Source: an uncultured Lachnospiraceae bacterium (lineage in GTDB: Bacteria; Bacillota; Clostridia; Lachnospirales; Lachnospiraceae). Taken from it: DNA of 64,000 bases. The stretch is from the NCBI GenBank assembly GCA_900539175.1, contig UQAW01000001.1:58751-122750 (forward strand), in the 5' to 3' direction. Each line of letters opens with the position of its first letter. Position 1 is the first letter of the stretch. Below are positions 18,420 through 28,200 of the stretch, piece by piece. Both the position numbers and the translations under genes were made by a program. Under the pieces are notes generated by a model, which had not been told where the DNA came from, did not search any database, and was given only the letters and a program-made list of their open reading frames with translations.

Positions 18420-18449
18420 GTGTTAATTCTATTAACACTTAGTAATTAA
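18420..18449 (+). CDS. Possible 9-codon leader peptide before the second U32 gene
   Basis: AAGGAG (18410-18415) stands 4 nt before GTG at 18420, which opens VLILLTLSN and stops 2 nt before the ATG of the next gene. The downstream gene has no ribosome binding site of its own near its ATG. The sequence also contains the small hairpin GTTAAT-TCT-ATTAAC. Translational coupling through a short leader is plausible; a mis-spaced binding site for the main gene is the alternative. Confidence 0.35.
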   Translation: MLILLTLSN

Positions 18450-18451
18450 AT

Positions 18452-19435
18452 ATGAAAATTGTTACACCGTTACGTTGCATTGAGAATTATGAAAGACTTG
18501 TTGAGGCAGGAGCAGATGAGTTCTTTTGTGGTTATAATTCCCATAGCTGGCTGGAGCAATATGCAAATATTGTTCCTATGAACAGAAGAGAATACCTGCT
18601 TACTGCCAATATCTGTTCCCTTGAGGAGATGAAAATTTTAGGGGCTTTGGTAAGAAAATACCATAAGCCCGTTAAAATCACCCTCAATTCGCTTTATTAT
18701 CTCAGAGAGCAGTACGATGAGATAGTAAAGGTAATCAATCAGCTTGCGGAATATGGTTTCGATACTTTTATTATTTCTGATCTTGCACTTATTATGTATC
18801 TGCATGACAATCATGTTAATTGCAAGATACACCTCAGCGGCGAAACAGCTGAGGTGAACAGTCTTATGATTGATATGATAAAGGATTACAATGTTACACG
18901 ATTCGTTTTCCACAGAAAAAATTCCGTTGAGGATATTAGATCGTGCATTGCAAATTGTTCCGATAAAAATATGGAATTTGAAGCCTTTATGCTTAATGAG
19001 CTCTGCCCTTATACAGGTGCATTCTGCAATTCGTGGCACTGTGATGAAATGGCGCATATATGCAAACTGCCTTTCAGAATAGAAAAGTTTAATCCGGAAA
19101 TGAAGTGCTTTACTGACGTAGAAAAAAATATGCGTGTGTTCAACAGGGCTTCAAAGATCAATTTCAGAAACATCAGCGAGCGTGGTGAAGAGGATTACAG
19201 ATTCGGCGCTACGGGTTGCGGTGTTTGTAAGATATTTGAGCTTGAAAAAGCAGGCGTAGGCTTCGTTAAGGTCGTTGGACGTGATAAAGATCTTGAGCTT
19301 ATTGAAAAGGATATACGCATGTTAAGAGAATTTTTGGATTCTACGCCGGATTTTGATAACAGTGCCGATTTCAGCAGGTATATTAAGAGCGTGGTCAATA
19401 TGGGTCATTGCAATAAGTTTTGCTACTACAGATAA
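18452..19435 (+). CDS. Peptidase U32-family protein, UbiU-like
   Basis: A 327-residue protein beginning MKIVTPLRCIENYERLVEAG, with ADEFFCG close behind: the usual U32 opening (barrel strand, then AGADEFY-like). HLSGET near 127-132 is also characteristic. Cysteines 185, 192, 197 and 204, with 256 and 259 nearby (GCGVC), can supply an Fe-S cluster; the Cys185-Cys192 spacing of seven equals that of UbiU. Despite the family name, U32 proteins are mostly O2-independent hydroxylases or RNA-modifying enzymes, not peptidases. Paired with the UbiV-like gene upstream, it probably forms a heterodimer. The ATG has no near ribosome binding site; see the leader frame at 18420. Confidence 0.82.
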   Translation: MKIVTPLRCIENYERLVEAGADEFFCGYNSHSWLEQYANIVPMNRREYLLTANICSLEEMKILGALVRKYHKPVKITLNSLYYLREQYDEIVKVINQLAEYGFDTFIISDLALIMYLHDNHVNCKIHLSGETAEVNSLMIDMIKDYNVTRFVFHRKNSVEDIRSCIANCSDKNMEFEAFMLNELCPYTGAFCNSWHCDEMAHICKLPFRIEKFNPEMKCFTDVEKNMRVFNRASKINFRNISERGEEDYRFGATGCGVCKIFELEKAGVGFVKVVGRDKDLELIEKDIRMLREFLDSTPDFDNSADFSRYIKSVVNMGHCNKFCYYR

Positions 19436-19450
19436 TGAAAGGAGATTATT

Positions 19451-19684
19451 ATGATGATGATCGAAGAAACTTTAATTAATTTATTGAAGGAAATAGCAGG
19501 GGATGAAAGTGTTACACCCGATACATCGGTTGGAGGAAATATTATTAACTCTATCAATTACGTAAAGCTTATTGTTGCCGTTGAGGATGAGTTTGATATT
19601 GAGATTCCTGACGAGTATTTGGATATAAGCAAATTCAATACCGTTAAGGATATAGCTTCATTTATTCAGGAACTATTAAAATAA
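19451..19684 (+). CDS. Free-standing acyl carrier protein
   Basis: A 77-residue acidic protein with the four-helix ACP pattern. The phosphopantetheine Ser is Ser34 in NSINYVKL, where the usual Asp before it is Asn. VEDEFDIEIPDEYL is the typical helix II-III region. The ATG at 19451 follows GGAG. It lies directly before the FkbH gene, so it could carry a glyceryl unit loaded by that enzyme; the ACP at 20832 is an equally good candidate. Confidence 0.88.
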   Translation: MMMIEETLINLLKEIAGDESVTPDTSVGGNIINSINYVKLIVAVEDEFDIEIPDEYLDISKFNTVKDIASFIQELLK

Positions 19685-19699
19685 TATAGGAAATCAGCG

Positions 19700-20728
19700 A
19701 TGGAAAAGAAAGAAATTAAATGTGTAATTTGGGATCTTGATAATACCCTTTGGAATGGCATACTTACTGAGGATGAGGAAGTAAAGCTTCGTGAGGATGC
19801 AAAAAATATGATTATCGAGTTGGACAGCAGAGGTATTTTAAACTCCGTTTCCAGTAAAAACAATTATGAGGACGCTATGAAAAAACTGGAGGAATTTGGA
19901 CTCAGTCAGTATTTTCTTTATCCTGAGATAAACTGGAATCCCAAGTCTGACTCTGTTGGTAACATAGTTAAAAATCTGAATATCAGTATGGATACCGTAC
20001 TTTTTATTGATGACAGTGAATTTGAATGCAATGAAGTCACCAGTGTTCATCCAGAGGTTATGACCGATGACGGCGCTGACCTTGCAGAGCTGCTTTTAAA
20101 TGAAAGACTGAATCCCGAGTATATCACTATCGACGCCAAGAAAAGACGCCAAATGTATTTGGAATCAATAGAAAGAACTCGTGTGGAGAAAAGCTTCGTT
20201 GGTACAAATGAGGAATTTCTTAAATCGATAGATATGCAGTTTTACATTCGTGAGGCTAAAGAGGATGACCTTATCAGAGTACAGGAGCTTACTATCCGTA
20301 CTCATCAATTGAATTCCACAGGTGTTACCTACGGCTTTGAAGAATTGAATGAATACCGCAAAAGCGATGACCATAAGCTGTATGTCTGTGAACTTATAGA
20401 TAAATTCGGTTCATACGGCAAGATCGGTATTGCATTGGTTGAGTTGGGCAAGGAGTGGCATCTTAAGTTGCTGCTTATGTCATGCCGTGTTATGAACAGA
20501 GGCGTAGGTACGGTTCTACTCAGTTACATTATGAGTGAAGCGAAAAAGAACGGATCTATGCTGCTTGCTGATTTTAAGCAGACGGATAGAAACAAGGTTA
20601 TGTATGTTTCATATAAATTTGCCAATTTCAAGGAGTGCTCAAACGACGGAAGCGGCAATATTGTTTTTGAAAACGATTTGTCAATCATTCCAAAGATTCC
20701 GACCTATCTTACCCTTGTAACCGAGTGA
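19700..20728 (+). CDS. FkbH-like HAD-IIIC glyceryl transferase/phosphatase
   Basis: A 342-residue short-form FkbH. The HAD motif DLDNTLW is at residues 12-18, SSKNN follows, and FIDDSEFE is the motif III region. The C-terminal GNAT-like half holds Cys262 in MSCRVMNRGVG, the conserved SCRV position of FkbH proteins. Known members take 1,3-bisphosphoglycerate, remove phosphate and place D-glyceryl on an ACP, starting methoxymalonyl-, hydroxymalonyl-ACP or tetronate units. It sits between two free ACP genes. The dehydrogenases that would oxidise glyceryl-ACP survive only as relics (16864, 56468). A second FkbH is fused inside the giant NRPS. Confidence 0.92.
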   Translation: MEKKEIKCVIWDLDNTLWNGILTEDEEVKLREDAKNMIIELDSRGILNSVSSKNNYEDAMKKLEEFGLSQYFLYPEINWNPKSDSVGNIVKNLNISMDTVLFIDDSEFECNEVTSVHPEVMTDDGADLAELLLNERLNPEYITIDAKKRRQMYLESIERTRVEKSFVGTNEEFLKSIDMQFYIREAKEDDLIRVQELTIRTHQLNSTGVTYGFEELNEYRKSDDHKLYVCELIDKFGSYGKIGIALVELGKEWHLKLLLMSCRVMNRGVGTVLLSYIMSEAKKNGSMLLADFKQTDRNKVMYVSYKFANFKECSNDGSGNIVFENDLSIIPKIPTYLTLVTE

Positions 20729-20831
20729 TATAGACTTCGCAGATCGGTGTATTGGTGCTTTAGACCTTTGTTTGAATAGCAGAAATGTTTATTATATATT
20801 ATTATTAATATTTATTGTGAGGAAGATTAAA

Positions 20832-21071
20832 ATGATAAAAGAAAAAATCAGAGACTTAATTCAGAAAAATTTAGTTATGGAAAATGAAGGAGCAGAGCTT
20901 AAGGACAGCGATAATATCTTTGAAATGGGATATGTTAACTCGCTTTTCGCCATGAAGCTTGTAACATTCGTTGAGGATGAATTCGATGTTTTTATTGAAA
21001 ACGATGAGCTGAACATTGAGAATTTCTCAACAGTAGACAAGATAGTTTCCTTTATTGAAGGAAAGCTTTGA
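20832..21071 (+). CDS. Free-standing acyl carrier protein (FkbJ/ZmaD-like)
   Basis: The frame is open from 20772, but the ATG at 20832 follows GAGGAAG and gives a 79-residue ACP; the extra 20 upstream codons are hydrophobic and unrelated. Ser37 in MGYVNSLFAMKLV is the attachment site. The NSLFAM signature and the FVEDEFDV-FIENDEL helix resemble ACPs that hold hydroxy-, methoxy- or aminomalonyl units. It probably partners the adjacent FkbH. Confidence 0.88.
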   Translation: MIKEKIRDLIQKNLVMENEGAELKDSDNIFEMGYVNSLFAMKLVTFVEDEFDVFIENDELNIENFSTVDKIVSFIEGKL

Positions 21072-21093
21072 ATTCTGCTGCTGAGGTAAACAT

Positions 21094-22101
21094 ATGGAGC
21101 TTGATCGTGAGCGAATCAGAAAAATCTGCATTAAAAAAAACATCTCGGGAGCTTCTGCTGCTGTAATTGAAAACGGCAAGGTACGGCAGATAGAAGCAGT
21201 TACCGCTAAAACGGAAGATCAGGCTATCACTGAAGCTTCTGTCTTTCAAATGGGTTCCGTATCTAAGTTGGTAACTGCATGGGCTGTGCTTTCGCTTCAA
21301 AAAATGGGGAAGTTGGATATTGACGATCCCGTTAACAAATATTTGGTACGGTGGAAGCTGGAGAGCAAATACGGTAATGCAGACAGTATAACCATTAAAA
21401 TGATTCTTGCACATTACGGCGGTTTAAATCAAAAAAGTTATTTGGGCATAAGCAATGCAGATAAATTGGAGACTACTATTCAATACTTGAACAGAAAAAA
21501 AGTAAGAGCGGTTTATGAACCGAATATCAAGCCGATTTATTCCGGCGGCGGCTACACGGTTTTGCAGTTGCTTATCGAGGAAATCAGTGGCCTGGAGTTC
21601 TCGGTATTTGCAGAAAAGTTTATATTTTCGCCGCTGGATATGAACAGTTCTACTTTTGACGCGAAAAAAACGGATAGCGATAATTTATTGAACTGCTATG
21701 GCTTTTTAGGGAACCGCTGTAAATGTTATTTGTATTCTCAAAAGGCCGCGGCGGGATTATATTCCACTATTGGCGATATGTCTCGGTTCGCAATTGAGAA
21801 TATGGATCCGAATAACTTGGTAATCGGCGATATGCTGGAAAAATTGCAGAAAAGATATAAACGAAATTCCCCGAACTGTCTTGGCTGCTACGCTTTTAGT
21901 GCAAGCAGAAAAAAGCTTGTTGCGAGTAAGGGCATTAACCGTGGTTGGTTTTCTTGCATTCTCCTCTTGCCTGATGAAGGCAGCGGATTGGTATATCTTT
22001 CCAATAGCAACAGAGGCAAAAAGCTTTTTTCAGTTCTCGCTAAAGAATGGATGGAAAACAACCGCTTTTTCATCAGCAGTGAGTACGAAAAATTTTTTTA
22101 G
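21094..22101 (+). CDS. Serine hydrolase, class C beta-lactamase/DD-peptidase family
   Basis: A 335-residue protein. The SxxK motif is Ser55-Val-Ser-Lys58. The second motif, normally YSN, reads Tyr149-Ser-Gly151 in YSGGGY, so Tyr is kept but Asn is Gly. GINRGWFS is the likely third motif. I see no signal peptide and no membrane helix, so it is probably cytoplasmic. Related hydrolases next to NRPS/PKS genes include ClbP and ZmaM, which remove an N-acyl-D-Asn prodrug group; a D-Asn NRPS is present at 57687. However, those enzymes are exported and membrane-bound. Transesterification, offloading or amide cleavage in the cytoplasm are other options. Confidence 0.84.
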   Translation: MELDRERIRKICIKKNISGASAAVIENGKVRQIEAVTAKTEDQAITEASVFQMGSVSKLVTAWAVLSLQKMGKLDIDDPVNKYLVRWKLESKYGNADSITIKMILAHYGGLNQKSYLGISNADKLETTIQYLNRKKVRAVYEPNIKPIYSGGGYTVLQLLIEEISGLEFSVFAEKFIFSPLDMNSSTFDAKKTDSDNLLNCYGFLGNRCKCYLYSQKAAAGLYSTIGDMSRFAIENMDPNNLVIGDMLEKLQKRYKRNSPNCLGCYAFSASRKKLVASKGINRGWFSCILLLPDEGSGLVYLSNSNRGKKLFSVLAKEWMENNRFFISSEYEKFF

Positions 22102-22177
22102 GTGTACAGCTGTTAAGCAGACTTTATGAGGCATGCCTTAGTTAGCTACTTCTCACGACATTTGGTCAGGGGTGATT

Positions 22178-22234
22178 ATTGCTCCGCCAACTAACTTTGG
22201 AATATTTAAATTAGGAGTTAATTGACGGAGCAAT
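22178..22234. repeat. 19-nt inverted repeat before the giant NRPS
   Basis: The arms 22178-22196 and 22216-22234 begin with ATTGCTCCG and end with CGGAGCAAT; they pair over 19 positions with two mismatches around a 19-nt AT-rich loop. The NRPS ribosome binding site starts 35 nt downstream. There is no T-run. It could be a regulatory leader hairpin, a protein-binding palindrome or a small mobile-element scar. Confidence 0.6.
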
Positions 22235-22283
22235 AGTGTATATCTATTTCAGATCAGTTAATCAGTATAGGAGGAATCGAAAA

Positions 22284-25200
22284 TTGTCAGTTGGAAAGAT
22301 AAAAAAAAGTGATATTGAAGATATTGTGGAAATTAACCCTGTTCAAGAAGGCATGCTGTTTTATTATCTCGAAGATCCCGAAAGCAATCGCTATTTTGAG
22401 CAGCTTTGCCTTGAGCTTGAGGGGGAGATAGATTCAAAAAAAATTAAGGCGGCTTGGGAAAAGGTCCTTGAAAATAACAAGGCACTCCGCTCTGTTTTCA
22501 GGTGGAGCGGTTTGGAGCAGCCTATACAAATAATGTTGAAAAAGGCTGATCTGAATTTTTTGGAATATGATTTTTCACAGATAAAAAATGAAAATGCTTT
22601 AAAGGAAAAATGCGAAGCTCTGATTCTTCAGGATAGAGAAAATAGATTTTCAATTGATAATATACCTTTTCGTATCACATTTTGTAAAAAATCGGAAAGG
22701 GAATGTCTGCTTATCATTAGTAATCATCATATTATTTTGGATGGCTGGAGCACCGGTGTTATCTTAAAGCAGTTCATCAGCTTTTATAATGATGAAAAAT
22801 ACAGTGTCGGCAAGCAGATATTCAAGCTTTCCGAATATGCTGATTATATGCGCTGCTATAACCGCACAGACGGTATTGCATATTGGAGAAATTATTTGAG
22901 CAATATTGATTCGCCTACGCTTTTGGAATGCAAAAACGACGCAAAGGGTGTAAATGAAAATTGCAGCGTTAAAATAAACCGCAGCAGGATAAATGATTTT
23001 ATCTGTGTCAATAGGGTAACTATGGCAGAATTCTTTTATCTGGCATGGGCTATGCTACTGCGCAGCTATGTGAATTGCAATGACGTAGTTTTCGGTACGA
23101 CTATTTCTGGGCGTAATATTGCCGTCCCCGGTATTGATAAGGTTGCCGGCTTGTTTATAAATACTTTGCCTATAAGAGTCAACGTAGCCGATGATGGAAG
23201 CCTCGGCGAGCTGTTTGGCAATGTAAGAAAAAGCTTGATTGACAGGCAGGAATACGAGCTTATCGCTCAGTCTGAGATTAATCAGGCACTTAAATGGGAC
23301 ACCAGCGAGCCTATGTATGATTCTATTGTTGTAGTTGAGAATTATCCCTTGGATAAAACTGTGGGCGAAGGCGGCAAGCTTTGCCTCAGAGATTATAGCA
23401 TTTTTGAAAAGACAAATTATAATATTACCGTTAATATTGCAGAAAAATCAGAATTCATTGAAATAAATATCCTTTATAACAATGAGAAGTTTGATGATCC
23501 ATATATTAAAAATATGTTGGAGCATTTTGTGAATATCATTGAAAATATTGTAAAATGCGGGTTCTCAGAAAAATGTGTAAATGTAGAGATGCTTTCGGAA
23601 GCTGAGAAAAAACGGATTATTGAAGAATTTAACGATACAGCTTGCAGTTACCACAGCGATTCATGCATTCATTTTGAGTTTGAAAAGAATGTTGAGAAAT
23701 ACCCGGAAAGATGCGCTGTTAAATATGACGGAAAATCTCTTTCATACCGTGAATTAAACAACATCGTCAATTATTGCGCACATAATTTGAGAACTGCGGG
23801 CGTTACACGCAATTCTATTGTAGGTATACTTTTTGAGCGCTCTTTTGATATGATTATTGCTATTCTTGCCGTGCTTAAGGCCGGCGGTGCGTATATGCCC
23901 ATCTCTCATGACGTTCCTGAGGAAAGACTGCACTATATGATAGAAAACAGCGGCGTTGAAAATATAATGACCGTTTCTGCATTCGATCAAAAATTTAAAA
24001 GTCAGCCTGCACTGAATATCATAGATCTTGACAAAATGGCTTATGGCGGATCAGCTGTTTATGAAAATCCCGTCCACATCAACGAGATGCACGATCTTGT
24101 GTACATCATTTACACCTCGGGAACTACCGGTAATCCTAAGGGGGTTATGGTCGAGCACCATTCCCTGATGAACCGCATAGGATGGATGGATAAGGTATAC
24201 CCCATAGGCACTGAAGATACTGTACTGCAAAAAACTCCATACACTTTTGATGTTTCCGTTTGGGAGCTGTTATGGTGGAGCCAAAAGGGTGCATGCCTGT
24301 ATTTCATGAAGCAGGGAGAAGAAAAGAATCCGGAGAAAATTCTTGACGCTGTTTTTGAAAATAATATAACCGTTATGCATTTTGTTCCTGCAATGTTTTC
24401 GGTATTTATCGAATATCTTGAGGATAGTGAAGCATCTGCTGAGAAAATGGCAGGTTTAAAGCGTATCTTTACCAGCGGTGAGGCGCTTAATGCAAATCAG
24501 GTAAACCGTTTTTACAAGCTTAACGATAAAGCAGATATTGTAAACTTATACGGTCCCACAGAAGCGACTATAGATGTTTCGGTTTATCATTGCAGCAGAG
24601 GAAAAACTTATACGAGCGTACCCATAGGTAAACCTATCGACAACACTAAGCTGTTTATCGTTAATTCCGCGCATAATATTCAGCCTATCGGTGTTGCAGG
24701 AGAATTGTGTATTTGCGGCGTTAACCTTGCAAGAGGTTATTTGAATAGGACCGAGCTTACAGAGGAAAAGTTCCGCTCCAGCTCGAGAGATATAAATGAG
24801 CGTTTTTACAAAACAGGAGATGTAGCTCGTTTGTTGCCCGACGGAAATATCGAATATTTGGGAAGATGCGACGATCAGGTAAAGATAAGAGGCTTGCGTA
24901 TAGAACTGGGTGAGATCGAAAATATTATAGGAAAATTTGACAGTATCAGCGAGGTTGCAGCTGCTGTTAAAAAAAGCAGATCCGGCGATAATCAGATAGT
25001 TGCATATTACGTTCCCAAAGCACCTGCTACGGCTGTTGATATAAATGAGCTGAAAGCGTTTATGTTGCGTTATTCTCCCGAATATATGATACCTGCTTAC
25101 TTTGTGAAAATAGACGAGATGCCGAAGTCTGCCAACGGAAAAATAAGCCGCAAGGAGCTTTTGAAATTAAAGCTTGATACGGAAAGCAACGTTGAATATA

Positions 25201-28200
25201 AAGCTCCAGAAACAGAGATACAGATAAAAATAGCTGAGGTTTGGCGTGCGCTTATCGATATTGAGGAATTTGGAATTTATGATAATTTCTTTATGATCGG
25301 AGGCGATTCTATTCGTGCTATTCGGCTTGTAAGCAAACTGAATAAGGTATTTGGCGTTAATATTTCAATTTCGGATCTGTACCATAACAGCACGATTTCC
25401 GATCTGGAAGAGCTTATCGTTAACTTCTCCGAAAACAGTGAGGCTGCGGTTAGAAGAAGGGTATCTGAGGAACTTGAGGAAAGCGGAAAAGAATTTCTTT
25501 CCATGAGGGCCGATACAGAAAATATAGAGGATATTTTTCCACTTACAGATATTCAGAACGGTATGCTGATCTATTATCTAAAGGACGATAAGAAGGACGT
25601 TTACTTTGAACAGTTCGTATTTGAGGCTAAATATAAGGATTTTGACAGCCAAAAATACAAGCGGGCTTTAGAATTTATGGCTGAGGAAAATCCTATTCTG
25701 CGTACAGCCTTTGATATGGATGAGTATTTGCAGCCTGTTCAGATCGTATATAAAAATTATGAGATAGATTACAACTGCGTGCGTTTTAATGATGAGAATT
25801 CTGCAAAAAAATATATTGAAAAGCTGCTTGACGAAGATAAGGCAAGAAAATTTGATATAACCAAAGATGAAAAGCTTTGGCGCTTTATGGTCGTTAGTAT
25901 AAACGATGAATTTGAGTATTTCATCATGACCTGCCATCATGCTATCCTTGACGGCTGGAGCGTTAACTATATGATGGCTGCGATACATGAAAGATACTTG
26001 AAACTGCTTAGCGGAGAAGGTTATATTCCGCAGCAGCTTGGCATTACGTATAAGGACGCATTGATAGATGAAATGGTTGAAAAGCGAAATGAGAACCACA
26101 GAAAATTCTGGCATGATGAGCTTTCCGGTTACAGCCGATTGAATCTTAATGTTCGTTACAACCATGACCGTCCCGAAAAGGTAGATAGAATAACGAAGGT
26201 ACGTAAATTTGACGATAAGCTGTACGATAAGCTGAAATCTGCTGCTAAGAGCATGAAAACTTCAGTTAAGAATATTTGCTTCGGCGCTTATATCTATATT
26301 CTTCATATGATGTCGGGACAAAACGATTTTGTAGTGGGATTTTTGACGAATAACCGTACTGTTCACGAAAATGGTGATAAGGTGCTAGGCTGCTATTTGA
26401 ATACGGTGCCTGTGCGTGTGAAAATCCCATATGGTATAAGCTGGGCCGAGTTCCAAAAGCAGGTGGATTCAAAGCTGCTTAACGTCAAAAAGCATGAGAG
26501 GATGTCGCTTTTTGAAATTTCTCAGGTCGTACATGAAAAGGGTTCGGATAATCTGTTTTTCGATACGCTTTATAATTTCATGGATTTTTCTATGATAAAG
26601 GATCTCGACACAGACGATCTGGTTAACAGCTCTGTGCGTTATGAGGGACATCAGGATACAAATACTTTGTTTGATTTTATGCTTGATGTTTCAATGGGAC
26701 AGATGAAGCTGACCTTGCGATATACCACTTCCGTTCTCGGCAGTGGTTCGGATGAGTATATTTTCGCTTATTTCAAAAATATTCTGGAATGCTGCATAAG
26801 CGAATGTGACAATATCATGAAGATTGAGAACGTTCTTTCGAAGAATGAAAAATATCTGCTGACTGAAAAATTCAACGATACCGATGCGGCTTACGATGAG
26901 AAGATCACTCTGCATCAGCTCTTTGAAAAAAACGCAGTGCTTCACAGCGAAAATAATGCCATTATCTATTCCGACGGCAGTACCGTAACCTACGATGCAC
27001 TGAATAAAAACAGCAATCGTTTGGCTAATATGCTTCGTGAAAATAAGGTTGAAAGAAATGAATTCGTTGCGGTTATTATGGAGAGATCGCCCCAAATGGT
27101 AGAGACTATCATGGGTATTTTAAAGTCGGGAGCGGCATATTTGCCGATTGAACCGTATACTCCCAATGCACGTATAAAGACCATGCTTGAATCAGCCTGC
27201 GCAACAAAGATAATAACCTGTGATTCACTTATGGATAGGATGCTTGAGATCACAGCTGATATGAACATGGAAATGGTTAAGAGTATCAGCGATCCTTCCA
27301 TAGCCGGCTGCAGTGAAGAAAATCCCGAAAATGTCAACGAATCAACGGATATTGCTTATGTTATTTTCACCTCCGGAACTACGGGTACGCCTAAGGGAGT
27401 GTATGTAAATCATAAAACAGTCGTTAACGTATTGGAATGGGTAAAGAAAAATTATAATATCAATGAAAATGATAAGCTTATTTTTGTAACCTCTATATGC
27501 TTCGATCTTTCTGTTTATGATATGTTCGGTATGCTTTCAGCAGGTGCAACATTGCGCCTTACAGACAGTGATGAGCTTCAAGAGCCCGAAAGGCTGCTTC
27601 AGATCATTAATGAAGAAAACATCACTTTTTGGGATTCCGCACCTCAGGCACTGATGCGCCTTGTTCCGTTTATGGCTGATATGACAGAAAAAAACAGCTC
27701 ACTCAGACTTGTGTTCCTGAGCGGTGATTGGATACCTGTTTCATTGCCCGATGAGCTTAAGGACAAATTTGAAAATGTAAGAGTTGTAAGTCTTGGCGGT
27801 GCTACCGAGGCAACTATTTGGTCGAATTATTATAATATCGATAAGATCGGCAGTACATGGCAAAGTATACCTTATGGTCAGCCTATGCAAAATGCACGTT
27901 ACTATGTATTGGACGATAATTTATGTGTCAGACCTATGGGTACGCCGGGCGAATTATATATCGGAGGTATTAACGGCAACTGTCTTGCACTGGGCTATAT
28001 TAATGATAAAAAGCTTACCGATTCAAAGTTTGTAAGCAGCCCATTCAACGAAAATGAACGCCTTTACAAAACAGGCGACAGCGCAAGATGGTATGAAAAC
28101 GGTATACTTGAATTTTTAGGCAGATTGGATTATCAGGTTAAAATTCACGGCTATAGAATAGAGACCGAAGAGATCAAATACCAGATACTGCAAATAGACA

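Noticed and set aside
25290..26500. Second condensation domain of the giant NRPS as a dual epimerase/condensation domain because the preceding carrier has GGDSI
   Set aside because: The extended N-terminal His motif of dual domains is not visible, and GGDSI alone is not sufficient evidence.
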